A DNA stretch of 64,000 bases from Salsuginibacillus halophilus (GTDB lineage Bacteria > Bacillota > Bacilli > Bacillales > Marinococcaceae): positions 186,001 through 250,000 of the forward strand of contig NZ_PYAV01000005.1 in the NCBI RefSeq assembly GCF_003014715.1, in the 5' to 3' direction. A program made the position numbers and the translations under genes. Shown here in pieces: positions 8,168 through 19,556 of the stretch (its first letter is position 1; every line of letters begins with the position of its first letter). The notes beneath the pieces were generated by a model. That model saw only the letters and a program-made list of their open reading frames with translations, searched no databases and had not been told where the DNA came from.

Positions 8168-9270
8168 TCCAGGCAGGGAGTACTATTGGGATTTTAGGCG
8201 GTGGACAACTCGGCCGGATGATGGCGTTAGCTGCCCGGCACATGGGATTTCGCATTGCTGTGCTTGAGCCGAAGGAAAATTCAAGTGCAGGACAAGTTGC
8301 CGATCACGAAATCATCGCCGCCTACGATGATCCGGACGGTTTGCGACAGCTTAATGAAGTAAGTGATGTGATCACCTTTGAATTTGAAAATGTTGATGCT
8401 AAAGCAGCTGCACCGCTTATCAAAGCCGGGAAGCTGCCGCAGGGAACAGACGTGTTGAAAGCTTCTCAGCACCGGCTTGAGGAGAAAAGCACGGTTCAAA
8501 AAGCAGGTGTTAAGGTCGCGGCATACGCTGCAGTCCATGAAAAAGCAGATCTCGCTGAAGCGTTGAAAACAACTGGATTTCCGGCGGTATTGAAAACGTG
8601 TCGCGGTGGTTATGACGGGAAAGGGCAGGCGGTTGTCCATACGCTAGAAGAAGCTGAACAGGCGGTGGACGAACTTACAGGTGAGCTGGTGCTTGAAGCA
8701 CTCGTTCATTTTGACCAGGAAATTTCAGTGATCATTGTTCGTAATGAAGCGGGTGAAACGATCTGCTTTCCGCCTGCAGAAAACATTCATCAAAACGGGA
8801 TTCTGCATCAATCCATCGTTCCGGCACGCACGCCGGCTGCAGTATTGGATAAAGCTGAAGCGGCTGCCCTGAAAATTGCTGATCACCTCGGACTTGTCGG
8901 TACGCTTGCGATTGAGATGTTTGTGCAAGGTGACGACGTCTTTGTGAATGAAATGGCGCCGCGTCCGCACAATTCCGGACATTACACGATGAACGGTACA
9001 TCAATTTCGCAGTTTGAAGCGCACATCCAAGCAGTGGCAGGTTGGCCGCTTCGCCAGCCTGAGCTCTACACCCCAACCGTCATGGTGAACATTTTAGGGG
9101 AGCATGTATCAGCAGCAAAGAGAGAAGTACCACAGCTGAAAGAAGCTGCACTGCATTTGTATGATAAAGGAGATCCGCGCGCTGGTCGGAAAATGGGCCA
9201 TGTGAATGTGAATGCAGCAACAACAGCTGAAGCGCTCGCCCGGATCGAGGAAACACGGATTTGGACATAA
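8164..9270 (+). CDS. purK: N5-carboxyaminoimidazole ribonucleotide synthase
   Basis: PurK is an ATP-grasp enzyme that carboxylates AIR with bicarbonate to give N5-CAIR, the PurE substrate. It is 368 residues long, with the N-terminal nucleotide-fold motif [17 protein letters not shown]. Central ATP-grasp sequence includes [16 protein letters not shown], and the C-terminal part carries [14 protein letters not shown], typical of PurK. The ATG lies within the ATGA overlap with the purE stop, indicating translational coupling. Confidence 0.96.
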   Translation: MIQAGSTIGILGGGQLGRMMALAARHMGFRIAVLEPKENSSAGQVADHEIIAAYDDPDGLRQLNEVSDVITFEFENVDAKAAAPLIKAGKLPQGTDVLKASQHRLEEKSTVQKAGVKVAAYAAVHEKADLAEALKTTGFPAVLKTCRGGYDGKGQAVVHTLEEAEQAVDELTGELVLEALVHFDQEISVIIVRNEAGETICFPPAENIHQNGILHQSIVPARTPAAVLDKAEAAALKIADHLGLVGTLAIEMFVQGDDVFVNEMAPRPHNSGHYTMNGTSISQFEAHIQAVAGWPLRQPELYTPTVMVNILGEHVSAAKREVPQLKEAALHLYDKGDPRAGRKMGHVNVNAATTAEALARIEETRIWT

Positions 9271-9285
9271 CAGGGAGGCAGCAAT

Positions 9286-10581
9286 ATGATTGAACGTTAT
9301 ACCCGGGAAGAAATGGGTGCGATCTGGACAGAGGAGAATCGGTTTCAAGCGTGGCTTGAGGTTGAAATTGCCGCGTGTGAAGCGTGGGCGGCTGAAGGTG
9401 ACATTCCGGAAGAAGATGTGAGAAAAATCCGGGAGCGTGCATCATTTGATGTAGAACGCATTCATGAAATTGAAGCAGAAACGCGGCATGACGTCGTTGC
9501 GTTTACCCGGGCGGTGTCAGAAACCCTCGGTGAAGAAAAAAAGTGGGTGCACTACGGTTTAACTTCGACAGATGTGGTAGATACAGCACTCTCGTACTTA
9601 TTGAAGCAGGCGAACGAGTTGATTTTAAACGACTTGGAAAACTTCCTTGCTGTTTTAAAAGAGAAAGCAAACGAACATAAATATACGATTATGATGGGCC
9701 GCACCCACGGCGTACACGCCGAACCGACGACTTTCGGCTTGAAACTAGCTCTCTGGCACGATGAAATGAAGCGTAACATTGAACGTTTCAAAGCAGCGGC
9801 TGAAACGGTCCGGGTCGGTAAAATGTCCGGAGCGGTTGGTACCTTTGCCAATATCCCACCGTCAATTGAAGCGCATGTCTGCAAACAGCTTGGCCTTGAG
9901 GCCGCACCACTTTCCACACAGACGCTGCAGCGCGACCGCCACGCCCATTACGTGAGCACCCTTGCGTTAATTGCAACATCCATTGAAAAGATGGCTGTCG
10001 AGATCCGCCATCTGCAGAAAACAGAGATGCGTGAGGCTGAAGAGTTTTTCGCCAAAGGTCAAAAAGGTTCTTCAGCTATGCCGCATAAGCGCAACCCTGT
10101 CAGCTCGGAAAATATGACCGGCCTTGCCCGGGTCGTAAGAGGTCATGTGCAGACAGCTTATGAAAATATTCCGCTTTGGCATGAACGCGATATTTCGCAC
10201 TCGTCGGCAGAGCGCATCATTCTTCCGGATAGCACAATTTTATTAAACTATATGCTCAACCGCTTCAGCGGGGTCGTTAAAAACTTAACGGTTTATCCGG
10301 AAAATATGAAAGAGAACATGGACAAAACGTACGGTTTAATTTATTCGCAGCGGGTGATGCTGACATTGATTGATGCCGGTTTCTCTCGTGAAGCGGCGTA
10401 CGACCTTGTACAGCCAAAAGCGATGCAGGCGTGGGAAGAAGGTACTTCGTTCCGCCAATTGATTGAAACAGAACCGCAAATTACCGATTATCTCTCTGAT
10501 GAAACGTTGGACGCCTGCTTTGACTATCGTCACCATATGGCGCAAGTCGATCACTTATTTGAGCGTGCCGGTCTTTCGTAA
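9286..10581 (+). CDS. purB: Adenylosuccinate lyase
   Basis: PurB cleaves SAICAR to AICAR and adenylosuccinate to AMP, releasing fumarate each time. The 431-residue protein begins [14 protein letters not shown]. It contains the fumarase/aspartase superfamily signature [11 protein letters not shown] (residues about 262-272) and the catalytic His region [15 protein letters not shown] near residue 137. AGGGAGG precedes the ATG by eight bases, and purK ends 15 bases upstream. The length is normal for the family. Confidence 0.96.
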   Translation: MIERYTREEMGAIWTEENRFQAWLEVEIAACEAWAAEGDIPEEDVRKIRERASFDVERIHEIEAETRHDVVAFTRAVSETLGEEKKWVHYGLTSTDVVDTALSYLLKQANELILNDLENFLAVLKEKANEHKYTIMMGRTHGVHAEPTTFGLKLALWHDEMKRNIERFKAAAETVRVGKMSGAVGTFANIPPSIEAHVCKQLGLEAAPLSTQTLQRDRHAHYVSTLALIATSIEKMAVEIRHLQKTEMREAEEFFAKGQKGSSAMPHKRNPVSSENMTGLARVVRGHVQTAYENIPLWHERDISHSSAERIILPDSTILLNYMLNRFSGVVKNLTVYPENMKENMDKTYGLIYSQRVMLTLIDAGFSREAAYDLVQPKAMQAWEEGTSFRQLIETEPQITDYLSDETLDACFDYRHHMAQVDHLFERAGLS

Positions 10582-10683
10582 AAGGTCAACGGTACTGTAG
10601 CAGCTTGAAAGTTTCAGATTTTCAAGGCTGGCAGTGCTTTTCATAAAAAGACCCAATATTCTGACTTGAAAAGGGGTGTCGAC

Positions 10684-11388
10684 GTGAGAGCGCCGTTGTA
10701 TGAAGGGAAAGCGAAGCGATTGTTTGAAACCGAAGATCCAAATGTTCTCCGTGTCGAATATAAAGATGAAGCCACTGCGTTTAACGGAGAAAAGCACGAT
10801 GTGATGGAAGGAAAAGCAAAGCTGAACAATGAATTGTCCGCTCTCTTTTTCCGCGAAATAGAAGAATCCGGCATCCCGGTTCATTTTCAGGAAAAGATTT
10901 CAGAGACGGAACAGCTCGTGACTAAAACAGAGATCATCCCACTTGAAGTCGTTGTGCGCAACCGGGTAACTGGAAGCCTTGAGAAACGCACCGGCCTTGA
11001 AGAAGGCACGATCATCAATCCTGCAATTGTTGAGTTTTACTACAAAGATGATGCGCTTGGAGATCCGTTATTGAATGAGGATCATATTCGCCTGCTTGGC
11101 GCAGCGACTACGGAAGAGCTTGTTGAGATGAAGCGTTTGGCGCTTTTAGTCAACAACGTGCTGACATCGCACCTTGAAGCTGCCGGCCTGCTCTTGATTG
11201 ACTTTAAGCTTGAATTTGGCCGGCTTGGTAACGACGGGGAAGTGATCGTTGCCGATGAGATCTCACCGGATACGTGCCGGTTTTGGGACGCGCAAACGCA
11301 CGAGAAGCTTGATAAAGATGTGTACCGCTTAGGCACCGGAAAACTACAGGATGCGTACGAGCAAGTGCGTGCGCGGATCGGAGGCTAA
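10684..11388 (+). CDS. purC: Phosphoribosylaminoimidazole-succinocarboxamide synthase
   Basis: PurC condenses CAIR with aspartate using ATP to make SAICAR. The 234-residue protein starts VRAPLYEGKAKRLFET at a GTG preceded by AAAAGGGGTG; an upstream in-frame TTG adds six residues and has a poorer site. SAICAR-synthetase motifs are visible: LEVVVRNRVTGSL (near 88) and LIDFKLEFGR (near 172), followed by DEISPDTCR. The 100-base gap after purB holds a weak stem-loop (CAGCTTGAA with TTCAAGGCTG, about 10599-10631), which could be an RNA processing or attenuation site. Confidence 0.95.
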   Translation: MRAPLYEGKAKRLFETEDPNVLRVEYKDEATAFNGEKHDVMEGKAKLNNELSALFFREIEESGIPVHFQEKISETEQLVTKTEIIPLEVVVRNRVTGSLEKRTGLEEGTIINPAIVEFYYKDDALGDPLLNEDHIRLLGAATTEELVEMKRLALLVNNVLTSHLEAAGLLLIDFKLEFGRLGNDGEVIVADEISPDTCRFWDAQTHEKLDKDVYRLGTGKLQDAYEQVRARIGG

Positions 11389-11391
11389 CCT

Positions 11392-11643
11392 ATGAAAACA
11401 GTTCATGTGTATGTCACGTTAAAAGAAGGTGTGCTTAACCCGGAAGGAAGTGCGATTGAGCGTTCGCTTCATGCGTTAGGATACGAGGAAGTACAAAAGG
11501 TGCAGACCGGTAAGTGGGTATCGCTTCAAGTAGAAGACGGTCCAGAACTAGCGCAGCGCGTCGAGCGGATGTGCGAGCAGCTGCTAGCCAACCCGGTCAT
11601 TGAGGATTACGAGATTCAACTTTCGGATGAGGTGACAACATGA
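11392..11643 (+). CDS. purS: Phosphoribosylformylglycinamidine synthase subunit PurS
   Basis: The small 83-residue subunit of the Gram-positive FGAM synthase, which bridges PurL and PurQ. It opens [19 protein letters not shown] and contains the conserved [16 protein letters not shown] stretch. It starts three bases after purC, with GGAGG upstream, and its stop overlaps the purQ start (ATGA). Confidence 0.95.
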   Translation: MKTVHVYVTLKEGVLNPEGSAIERSLHALGYEEVQKVQTGKWVSLQVEDGPELAQRVERMCEQLLANPVIEDYEIQLSDEVTT

Positions 11644-12320
11644 AAGCGGCAGTGATTGTATTTCCAGGCTCGAACTGTGACATGGATATGCAGCATGCCC
11701 TTCAACTGGCTGGCATGGAGGTGGAATTTGTCCGCCATACAGAAACGAGCGTGGCGGGCTTCGATTTAATCGCACTGCCCGGCGGTTTTTCTTACGGGGA
11801 TTATCTTCGTTCCGGGGCGATCGCACGGTTTGCACCGGTGATGGAAAGTGTGAAAGAACAGGCAGACAAGGGGACGTTAGTGCTTGGTGTGTGCAATGGC
11901 TTTCAAGTATTGACTGAAGCAGGGATGCTGCCAGGAGCATTGAAGCGAAATGATGGACTGAAGTTTATTTGCCGGCCGGTTGCTTTAACGGTTGAAAATG
12001 AACAAACGCCGTTCACCTCTGCGTATGAACAAGGCGAAACGGCTGTAATACCAGTAGCGCACGGAGATGGCTGCTACTTTGCTGATGATGAAACGATTGC
12101 GGCGTTAAAAGCGAACAGACAAATTGTGTTTACGTATCAATCAGAACTTAACGGCTCTAAGGAAGCGATCGCCGGCATAACAAATGAACGGGGCAATGTG
12201 CTCGGCATGATGCCGCATCCGGAGCGGGCGGTTGAAGCGCTCTTAGGCTCAAGTGACGGTGCACCGCTGTTTGACGCAATGATTAAGCATTGGAGGGAAG
12301 CACATGCTCCTGCAACATGA
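11640..12320 (+). CDS. purQ: Phosphoribosylformylglycinamidine synthase glutaminase subunit PurQ
   Basis: PurQ is the class I glutamine amidotransferase subunit that delivers ammonia to PurL. The 226-residue protein shows [13 protein letters not shown] at the N-terminus, the nucleophile Cys in [11 protein letters not shown] (near residue 86), and His/Glu of the triad in [11 protein letters not shown] (near 200). It overlaps purS by four bases and purL by 17 bases, which suggests tightly coupled synthesis of the complex. Confidence 0.96.
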   Translation: MKAAVIVFPGSNCDMDMQHALQLAGMEVEFVRHTETSVAGFDLIALPGGFSYGDYLRSGAIARFAPVMESVKEQADKGTLVLGVCNGFQVLTEAGMLPGALKRNDGLKFICRPVALTVENEQTPFTSAYEQGETAVIPVAHGDGCYFADDETIAALKANRQIVFTYQSELNGSKEAIAGITNERGNVLGMMPHPERAVEALLGSSDGAPLFDAMIKHWREAHAPAT

Positions 12321-14526
12321 ACCAGCGCCGGAAACAATTGAAACAAAAGAAGTTTACAAAGAGATGGGTTTAACAGATGATGAGTTTCTAACTGTGAAAG
12401 AAATTTTAGGACGACGGCCCAATTATACAGAAACCGGCCTGTTTTCAGTGATGTGGTCGGAACACTGCAGTTATAAGCATTCCAAAAATGTGTTGAAAAA
12501 GTTTCCGACCCAAGGTGAGCAGGTTGTGCAGGGGCCGGGAGAAGGGGCCGGCGCTGTTGATATTGGCGACGGGCAGGCGGCGGTCTTTAAAATGGAGAGT
12601 CATAACCATCCTTCTGCTGTTGAACCGTATGAAGGTGCAGCAACCGGTGTCGGCGGGATTTTACGCGATGTGTTCTCCATGGGGGCGCGTCCGGTGGCCC
12701 TGTTGAACTCGCTTCGGTTTGGCCCATTAAAAACGGCGCGGGATCGGTATTTGTTTGAAGAAGTTGTTGCCGGCATTGCAGGCTACGGAAACTGTGTTGG
12801 TGTGCCAACCGTTGGCGGGGAGATTCAGTTTGATCCATGCTACGAGGAAAAACCGCTGATGAACGCCATGTGCGTTGGCTTGATTGATACGAAGGATTTG
12901 CAAAAAGGGCTTGCGGCCGGAACGGGCAACACGGTCATGTATATCGGCGCAGGAACCGGGCGCGACGGGATTCACGGTGCTACATTTGCTTCAGAAGAGT
13001 TAAGTGAAGAGTCGGAAAGCAAGCGGCCGTCGGTGCAGGTCGGCGATCCTTTTGCGGAAAAGCGCGTGCTTGAAGCATGTATGGAAATTGTGCAGGAAGA
13101 TGCGTTAATTGGGATTCAAGATATGGGTGCCGCCGGACTTACTTCTTCTTCAGCAGAAATGGCAAGTAAAGCAGGTTACGGCATTGAGATGAATTTAGAT
13201 CACGTGCCGCAGCGGGAAAAAGATATGACCGCTTATGAAATGATGCTTTCAGAATCGCAGGAGCGGATGCTCATTGTCGTTAAACAAGGTGAAGAAAAGA
13301 CATTTAAAGATATTTGTGCGTACTGGAATCTTCATGCCGAAATTATTGGGACGGTGATTGAAGAACCGCGGCTTCGTTTAACGCACCATGGGGATGTTGT
13401 CGCCGATGTACCGGTAGACAGCCTGGCTGAAGACGGCCCGGTTTACAGCCCGGAGAAGCAGGTGCCGGCTTACTATGAAACGTTTCAATCCCAGCCAACA
13501 TGGAACCCGGAAGGTGAAGTGACAGAAGACTGGCTCACATCACTTTTACAGCAGCCGACGCTTGCGAGTAAAGAGTGGGTGTATGACCAATACGATTATA
13601 TGGTACAGACAAATACGGTCGTCGCGCCAGGCGCAGATGCGGTTGTGCTCCGTTTAAAAGGTTACGACAAAGGGATTGCACTCACGACAGATGGAAACAG
13701 CCGCTATATTTATATGGATCCAGAAACCGGTGGGAAAATTGCCGTAGCAGAAGCGGCGCGCAACATCGTTGTCTCTGGTGGCGTACCACTTGGGATCACC
13801 GACTGTTTAAATTACGGCAGCCCGGAAAAGCCGGAGATTTTCTGGCAGCTAGATACATCGATTACCGGGATGAGCGAGGCAGCAGCAGTATTAAATACAC
13901 CGGTTGTCGGCGGTAACGTATCGCTTTATAACGAAACAGCTGCAGGGGCAGTGTATCCGACACCTGTGATTGGTATGGTCGGTAAAGTTGAAAAACTTGC
14001 TCATATTACCCCTTCAGCATTTACAGCCGCAGGGGACCGGATTTATGTGCTTGGTGAAACGCAGGCTGAATTTGAAGGCAGCGAGCTTCAGCAAATGCAG
14101 ATGGGTGCAGTAAGCGGCCGGCCGCCGGCGCTTGATTTGGAAAAGGAAGCAAATCGGCAGCATCAGCTGACAGCAGCCATTCAAGCCGGGATGGTTGCAT
14201 CTGCTCACGATGTAAGCGAAGGCGGTCTTGCGGCAGCACTTGCTGAAAGTGTGATGACAACAGAAGGCCTCGGGGCTGATGTAAGCTTGGATATGCACGC
14301 TGAACTGCTCTTTAGTGAAACGCAGTCCCGTTTTATTGTCAGTGTAAAAGCTGAAGACGCAGAAACATTTGAAAGCATTGTACCGGAAGCAGTGAACGCC
14401 GGCATCGTTACAGCAGATGAGCAGCTCTATATCAACACAACTGATAAAGCTCTCTCGTGGCGCGTCCAACAATTGCGCGAAGTTTGGAAAGGAGCTATTC
14501 CATGTATGGTGAAATCAAAGGGCTGA
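12304..14526 (+). CDS. purL: Phosphoribosylformylglycinamidine synthase subunit PurL
   Basis: The 740-residue synthetase subunit of the three-part FGAM synthase converts FGAR to FGAM. Typical small-PurL features are visible: [14 protein letters not shown] (near residue 48), [17 protein letters not shown] (about 97), [17 protein letters not shown] (about 270) and the second ATP-binding-like half with GDGNSRYI-type sequence. The ATG follows TGGAGGGAAGCAC inside the purQ 3' end. The 3' end overlaps purF by 25 bases. Confidence 0.96.
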   Translation: MLLQHEPAPETIETKEVYKEMGLTDDEFLTVKEILGRRPNYTETGLFSVMWSEHCSYKHSKNVLKKFPTQGEQVVQGPGEGAGAVDIGDGQAAVFKMESHNHPSAVEPYEGAATGVGGILRDVFSMGARPVALLNSLRFGPLKTARDRYLFEEVVAGIAGYGNCVGVPTVGGEIQFDPCYEEKPLMNAMCVGLIDTKDLQKGLAAGTGNTVMYIGAGTGRDGIHGATFASEELSEESESKRPSVQVGDPFAEKRVLEACMEIVQEDALIGIQDMGAAGLTSSSAEMASKAGYGIEMNLDHVPQREKDMTAYEMMLSESQERMLIVVKQGEEKTFKDICAYWNLHAEIIGTVIEEPRLRLTHHGDVVADVPVDSLAEDGPVYSPEKQVPAYYETFQSQPTWNPEGEVTEDWLTSLLQQPTLASKEWVYDQYDYMVQTNTVVAPGADAVVLRLKGYDKGIALTTDGNSRYIYMDPETGGKIAVAEAARNIVVSGGVPLGITDCLNYGSPEKPEIFWQLDTSITGMSEAAAVLNTPVVGGNVSLYNETAAGAVYPTPVIGMVGKVEKLAHITPSAFTAAGDRIYVLGETQAEFEGSELQQMQMGAVSGRPPALDLEKEANRQHQLTAAIQAGMVASAHDVSEGGLAAALAESVMTTEGLGADVSLDMHAELLFSETQSRFIVSVKAEDAETFESIVPEAVNAGIVTADEQLYINTTDKALSWRVQQLREVWKGAIPCMVKSKG

Positions 14527-15920
14527 ACGAAGAATGCGGCATCTTTGGGGTATGGGGACATCCAGAAGCGGCCCAGATTACGTACTACGGCTTGCACAGC
14601 TTACAGCACCGCGGCCAGGAAGGCGCCGGTATCATTACGAGTGACCAGGAGCGGATGTATGCGCATAAAGGTCTCGGGCTTGTAACTGAAGCTTTTCAAG
14701 AAGGAGATTTGGAGAAGCTCGGTGGTGAGGCGGCGATCGGACACGTTCGGTACGCTACAGCCGGCGGCGGCGGGCTCGTCAACTGCCAGCCGCTTCATTT
14801 TCAATCACATAGCGGCGGCCTTGCTGTGGCTCATAACGGAAACCTTGTGAACGCTGAAAGTTTAAAGCAGCAGCTGGAACAGCAGGGGAGCATTTTTCAG
14901 TCCACTTCAGACACGGAAGTGCTTGCCCACTTGATTAAGCGCAGCATGTATCCACAGTTGAAAGAGCAGTTAAAACAGGCGCTTTCGATGATTAAAGGAG
15001 CTTACTGCTTCGGGGTGATGACTGAAAAAGAGTTGATTTTTGCAATGGATCCAAACGGGCTGCGCCCGCTCTCGATTGGTCGGATTGGTGAAGGTTATGC
15101 GATTGCGTCAGAAACATGTGCTTTTGATGTGATCGGTGCTGAACATATTCACGATGTGCAGCCAGGCGAGATGGTGATTTTTAACGAACACGGCATGCAT
15201 ATTGAAGGCTTTGCCCAAACCTCCGCTCGCTCGATCTGCAGCATGGAATATGTCTACTTTTCCCGGCCCGATTCCAACGTGGACGATATTAATGTGCATA
15301 GCGCACGCAAGCGTCTCGGTAAAGAACTGGCAGATGAAGCTTTTGTGGAGGCAGATGTCGTAACCGGTGTGCCGGACTCCTCAATTTCAGCGGCGATTGG
15401 TTACGCTGAGCAGGCGCAGCTGCCGTATGAGCTTGGTTTAATTAAAAACCGCTACGTCGGCCGGACGTTTATTCAGCCGTCACAGGAGCTGCGTGAGCAA
15501 GGTGTGAAAATGAAGCTGTCAGCTGTGCGCGGCGTTGTCGAAGGCAAACGCGTCGTCATGGTCGATGACTCAATTGTACGCGGTACGACGAGCCGGCGCA
15601 TTGTGCGCATGTTAAAAGAGGCAGGAGCGCTTGAAGTGCATGTCCGGATCAGCGCGCCACCGATTATCAGCCCATGCTATTACGGGATCGATACGTCAAA
15701 TAAAGCTGAACTCGTTGCGGCGAGTCACAGCGTAGAGGAAATGCGCGAGATGATGGAGGCTGATTCGCTGTCATTTATCAGCATTGACGGGTTAAAACGC
15801 GGAATCAGCCGGCCGGATGCAGATCCAAACTGCGGGCAGTGCCTCGCCTGCTTCACCGGCAATTATCCGACCGAAATCTTTGAAGATACGCTGCATCCGT
15901 ACGAAAAAGTTGAAGTGTAA
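14502..15920 (+). CDS. purF: Amidophosphoribosyltransferase
   Basis: PurF makes phosphoribosylamine from PRPP and glutamine, the committed step. The start chosen gives [20 protein letters not shown], with the mature N-terminal Cys nucleophile after an 11-residue propeptide, as in B. subtilis; GGAAAGGAG lies upstream. The mature enzyme has the PRPP loop [16 protein letters not shown] (about 345-360). C-terminal Cys residues in [11 protein letters not shown] fit the [4Fe-4S]-containing class. The protein is 472 residues long. Its stop is followed immediately by the 21-bp tandem array, which stays open in the purF frame. Confidence 0.96.
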   Translation: MYGEIKGLNEECGIFGVWGHPEAAQITYYGLHSLQHRGQEGAGIITSDQERMYAHKGLGLVTEAFQEGDLEKLGGEAAIGHVRYATAGGGGLVNCQPLHFQSHSGGLAVAHNGNLVNAESLKQQLEQQGSIFQSTSDTEVLAHLIKRSMYPQLKEQLKQALSMIKGAYCFGVMTEKELIFAMDPNGLRPLSIGRIGEGYAIASETCAFDVIGAEHIHDVQPGEMVIFNEHGMHIEGFAQTSARSICSMEYVYFSRPDSNVDDINVHSARKRLGKELADEAFVEADVVTGVPDSSISAAIGYAEQAQLPYELGLIKNRYVGRTFIQPSQELREQGVKMKLSAVRGVVEGKRVVMVDDSIVRGTTSRRIVRMLKEAGALEVHVRISAPPIISPCYYGIDTSNKAELVAASHSVEEMREMMEADSLSFISIDGLKRGISRPDADPNCGQCLACFTGNYPTEIFEDTLHPYEKVEV

Positions 15921-15935
15921 ACGCACGTAAGGCGG

Positions 15936-16355
15936 AGGCCGCGCACAAAACGGCGTGAGCCGCGCCTAAACGAGCGAGAGCCGCGCGTAAACCAGCGTGG
16001 GCCGCGCACAAAACGGCGTGAGCCGCGCGTAAAGCAGCGTGGGCCGCGCACAAAACGGCGTGAGCCGCGCGTAAACCGGCGTGGGCCGCGCGTAAAGCAG
16101 CGTGCGCCGCGCACAAAACGGCGAGAGCCGAGCGTAAAGCAGCGTGGGCCGCGCCTAAACGAGCGTGGGCTGCGCCTAAACGAGCGAGAGCCGCGCACAA
16201 AACGGCGAGAGCCGCGCACAAACCGGCGAGAGCCGCGCACAAACCGGCGTGGGCCGCGCGTAAACCAGCGTGGGCCGCGCACAAAACGGCGAGATCCGCG
16301 CACAAAACGGCGTGGGCCGCGCATAAAGCAGCGAGAGCCGCGCGTAAATCAGCGC
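15936..16355 (+). repeat. 21-bp tandem array, 20 copies, inside the pur operon
   Basis: Twenty consecutive 21-base units of the form GRGCCGCGC, then ACAAAACGG, GTAAACCAG, GTAAAGCAG or CTAAACGAG, then CGT/CGA fill the purF-purM gap. The units are imperfect, with about four interchanging middle variants. Because 21 is a multiple of three, the frame following the purF stop stays open across the array, giving Arg-rich heptads such as EPRVNQR and GPRTKRR, and ends at TGA 16380-16382 directly before the purM ATG. That frame has no start codon. Two minus-strand frames are also open but are low-complexity artefacts. The other operon junctions here overlap or are separated by no more than about 100 bases. 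Confidence 0.95.
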
Positions 16356-16382
16356 GCTAAATTGAAAAAAGGAGCGTCTTGA

Positions 16383-17423
16383 ATGAGTGATGCGTATCAA
16401 GCGGCCGGGGTGGATGTCGCTTCAGGGTATGAAGCAGTACGCCGGATGGCGGCACATGTGAAACGGACAGAGCGCCCGGAAGTGCTCAGCGGCTTAGGAG
16501 GATTTGGCGGATTGTTTGATATTTCCGAGCTCCCATATGACGCGCCGGTCCTTGTCTCTGGCACAGACGGCGTCGGTACAAAGCTGAAACTCGCTTTTCA
16601 GATGGACAAACATGATACAATCGGCAAAGATGCAGTCGCGATGTGTGTAAATGATATCGCCGTTCAGGGAGCAGAGCCGCTCTTTTTCCTCGATTACATT
16701 GCCTGCGGTGAGCTATCGCCGGAAAAAGTTTCCTCCATTGTCCACGGCATCGCTGACGGTTGTGTTGAAGCCGGCTGTGCCCTTGTCGGTGGAGAGACGG
16801 CGGAAATGCCAGGCATGTACGCACCAGCAGAATATGATATTGCAGGGTTTTCAGTCGGTGCAGCAGAAAAGCATGTCGTGCAGACCCCACCTGCAGCTGA
16901 ACAAGGGGATGCAGTGATCGGCGTGGCGTCATCCGGCCTGCATAGTAATGGATTTTCGCTTGTGCGCAAGTGTCTCCTTGAAGAGCAGGGGCTGAAGCTT
17001 GATGAAGTGTATGCGCCGCTTGAGCGTCCGTTAGGTGAAGAATTGCTGGAGCCGACTAAAATTTATGCCGCCTCGTTGCAAAGGCTCCGACAAGCTGTCG
17101 ATATCCGCGGCATGGCGCATATTACCGGCGGCGGCTTGTATGAAAATGTGCCGCGTATGCTGCCGGAGGACGTAGGTGCTTCACTGGATCTGGCGCGTTG
17201 GGAAGCGCCGGCGGTGTATCAGCTCCTGCGCGAGACAGGCGGCCTCACCGAGCAGGATATGTATCACGCGTTTAATATGGGCATCGGCGCAGCTGTCATT
17301 GTTAAGGAAGATGACGCAGCAGCAGCCATTCAGGCACTAACAGATGCCGGGGAAACTGCAGCCGTAATCGGGACTGTGACGAATGAGCCGGGAGTTCGTA
17401 TTCAAGGAGTGGATCACGTATGA
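16383..17423 (+). CDS. purM: Phosphoribosylformylglycinamidine cyclo-ligase
   Basis: PurM (AIR synthetase) closes the imidazole ring of FGAM using ATP. It is 346 residues, opening with [19 protein letters not shown]. It contains [13 protein letters not shown] (near 60), [32 protein letters not shown] and [17 protein letters not shown], all AIR-synthetase signatures. AAAAAAGGAGCG lies upstream of the ATG. Unusually for this operon, it is 462 bases from purF because of the tandem array. It overlaps purN by four bases. Confidence 0.96.
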   Translation: MSDAYQAAGVDVASGYEAVRRMAAHVKRTERPEVLSGLGGFGGLFDISELPYDAPVLVSGTDGVGTKLKLAFQMDKHDTIGKDAVAMCVNDIAVQGAEPLFFLDYIACGELSPEKVSSIVHGIADGCVEAGCALVGGETAEMPGMYAPAEYDIAGFSVGAAEKHVVQTPPAAEQGDAVIGVASSGLHSNGFSLVRKCLLEEQGLKLDEVYAPLERPLGEELLEPTKIYAASLQRLRQAVDIRGMAHITGGGLYENVPRMLPEDVGASLDLARWEAPAVYQLLRETGGLTEQDMYHAFNMGIGAAVIVKEDDAAAAIQALTDAGETAAVIGTVTNEPGVRIQGVDHV

Positions 17424-18007
17424 CACGCTTTGCCATACTAGCCTCAGGCAGCGGCTCTAACGCTGAAGCGCTCATGAAAGCAGCAGAAGCAGGTATCATA
17501 CCGGCTGAAGCGGCGCTCGTTGTCACAGACAAGCCAAATGCCGGCGTGTGCGAGCGAGCGGCGCGTTACGGGGTGCCGGTCGCAGCATTTCAGCCGAAAA
17601 CGTATGAAACGAAAGCGGCCTTTGAAGAAGCGGTAGTGCACGAGTTGAAACAAAGGGACGTCGACTGGCTCTTTTTGGCCGGATATATGCGGATCGCAGG
17701 TGAGGTACTGCTCACGGCATACCCCGGCCGGATGGTCAATATCCATCCGTCCTTGCTGCCGGCGTTTCCCGGCAAAGATGCGATTGGACAGGCCGTCGCT
17801 CACGGTGTGAAAGTGAGCGGTGCGACAGTTCATTTTGTTGATGCAGGCATTGATACAGGTCCGATTATTGCACAAACCCCTGTTCCTATTGATGAAGGTG
17901 ATACGTTAACGGATGTTACAGCACGCATTCAACAGGCGGAACATGAACTCTACCCAAAGACTGCAGCACAACTTATTCAAGAAGAGAGAAAGCGAGTGGG
18001 AGTATGA
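17420..18007 (+). CDS. purN: Phosphoribosylglycinamide formyltransferase
   Basis: PurN transfers a formyl group from 10-formyl-THF to GAR. The 195-residue protein has [14 protein letters not shown] at the N-terminus. The catalytic Asn/His/Asp motifs are [14 protein letters not shown] (about 110-123) and [17 protein letters not shown] (about 134-150). It overlaps both purM and purH by ATGA junctions. Confidence 0.96.
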   Translation: MTRFAILASGSGSNAEALMKAAEAGIIPAEAALVVTDKPNAGVCERAARYGVPVAAFQPKTYETKAAFEEAVVHELKQRDVDWLFLAGYMRIAGEVLLTAYPGRMVNIHPSLLPAFPGKDAIGQAVAHGVKVSGATVHFVDAGIDTGPIIAQTPVPIDEGDTLTDVTARIQQAEHELYPKTAAQLIQEERKRVGV

Positions 18008-19542
18008 CGATTCGTCGAGCATTGCTTAGTGTATCTGATAAAACCGGGTTAGTACCGTTTGCCAAAGCATTATATGAACAAGGGGTCGAGCTTATTTCAA
18101 CGGGTGGTACAAAGCGCGCCCTTGAAGCAGAAGGGTTGAGTGTGACAGGCGTTGATGAAGTGACCGGGTTTCCGGAAATTTTAGAAGGGCGTGTCAAAAC
18201 CCTTCACCCAAACATTCACGGCGGCCTGCTTGCAAAGCGTGAGGAAGCGGCACATGAAGCTGCGCTAAGCGAGGCAGGTATCAACTACATAGACTTGGTC
18301 GTTGTGAATTTGTATCCGTTTCGAGCAACGATTGAAAATCCAGAGAGCAGCTACAGCGACGCCATCGAAAACATTGATATTGGCGGCCCGTCCATGCTGC
18401 GCGCAGCGGCCAAAAACCATGCAGACGTTACAGTAGTGACTGATCCGGCAGATTATGAGGTTGTTGCTGCTGAATTGAAAGAAAACGGTGCAACGTCAGC
18501 AGCAACGCGGCAGAAGCTTGCGGCAAAAGTATTTCGTCATACAGCAGGTTATGATGCATTAATTAGTCAATACATGACCGAACAAGCTGAAGAAACGGCC
18601 CCTGAATCTTACACGGCAACGTTTGAGAAAGTGCAAGGTTTACGCTACGGCGAAAACCCGCACCAGCAGGCGGCATTTTACCGGAAGCCGGGAGCAGGCG
18701 CTTCCTCTATTGCAAATGCAAAGCAGCTGCACGGTAAAGAGCTTTCCTACAACAACATTAACGATGCAGAAGCAGCGCTTGCGGTCATTAAAGAATTTAC
18801 GAAGCCGTCCGCTGTTGCAGTTAAGCATATGAACCCGTGCGGGATTGCTTCAGGTGAAAACGTATATGAAGCGTTTGATAAAACATATCAAGCCGATCCA
18901 GTCTCCATTTTCGGCGGAATCACTGCATTTAATGAAGAAGTTGATGAGACGCTTGCGGTGCAGCTGAAAGATATCTTTTTAGAAGTGATCATTGCACCAG
19001 GCTTTACTGAAGAGGCGGTGCAAGTGTTAACAACGAAAAAGAATTTACGCCTGCTTGAAGTACCTGTGCAAGCATCAGCACAAACAGAAAAGCGTTTAAC
19101 TTCCATCCACGGCGGTCTGCTCGTGCAGGATGAAGATACAGGCAGCTTAAGTGATGTGGAACTCTCCGTCGCGACCGAACGCGAGCCTGATGAAGAAGAG
19201 TGGCGCGACCTTGAACTCGCTTGGAAAGCGGTGAAACACGTAAAATCAAACGCCATCGTCCTTGCGAAAAACGAACAGACAACAGGTGTTGGAGCCGGGC
19301 AGATGAACCGGGTCGGCTCGGCCGGTATTGCTATTGAAGCTGCCGGCACTGAAGCCCGCAACAGCGTGATGGCCTCTGATGCTTTCTTTCCGATGAAAGA
19401 TACAGTAGAAACCGCAGCAGGGGCCGGCGTTCGTGCCATCATCCAGCCAGGTGGATCGATCCGTGATGAGGAGTCGATTCAGGCAGCAAATGAGCACGGT
19501 ATCGCCATGGTCTTTACCGGCATGCGCCACTTTAAGCATTAA
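18004..19542 (+). CDS. purH: Bifunctional AICAR transformylase/IMP cyclohydrolase
   Basis: PurH performs the last two steps to IMP. The 512-residue protein has an N-terminal cyclohydrolase (MGS-like) domain with LISTGGTKRALE and GRVKTLHPNIHGGLL. The C-terminal transformylase domain has RYGENPHQQAAFY (about 218), VKHMNPCGIASG (about 279) and the conserved KSNAIVLAKN region. It is coupled to purN by an ATGA overlap, and purD follows after 14 bases. Confidence 0.96.
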   Translation: MTIRRALLSVSDKTGLVPFAKALYEQGVELISTGGTKRALEAEGLSVTGVDEVTGFPEILEGRVKTLHPNIHGGLLAKREEAAHEAALSEAGINYIDLVVVNLYPFRATIENPESSYSDAIENIDIGGPSMLRAAAKNHADVTVVTDPADYEVVAAELKENGATSAATRQKLAAKVFRHTAGYDALISQYMTEQAEETAPESYTATFEKVQGLRYGENPHQQAAFYRKPGAGASSIANAKQLHGKELSYNNINDAEAALAVIKEFTKPSAVAVKHMNPCGIASGENVYEAFDKTYQADPVSIFGGITAFNEEVDETLAVQLKDIFLEVIIAPGFTEEAVQVLTTKKNLRLLEVPVQASAQTEKRLTSIHGGLLVQDEDTGSLSDVELSVATEREPDEEEWRDLELAWKAVKHVKSNAIVLAKNEQTTGVGAGQMNRVGSAGIAIEAAGTEARNSVMASDAFFPMKDTVETAAGAGVRAIIQPGGSIRDEESIQAANEHGIAMVFTGMRHFKH

Positions 19543-19556
19543 AGGAGGAAGCGGCG

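Noticed and set aside
15853-16324. Two long minus-strand reading frames (150 and 153 codons) over the 21-bp array
   Set aside because: They are low-complexity translations of the tandem unit (AAHAGL and RGPRRFV type), with no ribosome binding site. They are open only because 21 is divisible by three.
15936-16355. CRISPR array
   Set aside because: Units are contiguous 21-mers without unique spacers, and no cas genes are in the window.
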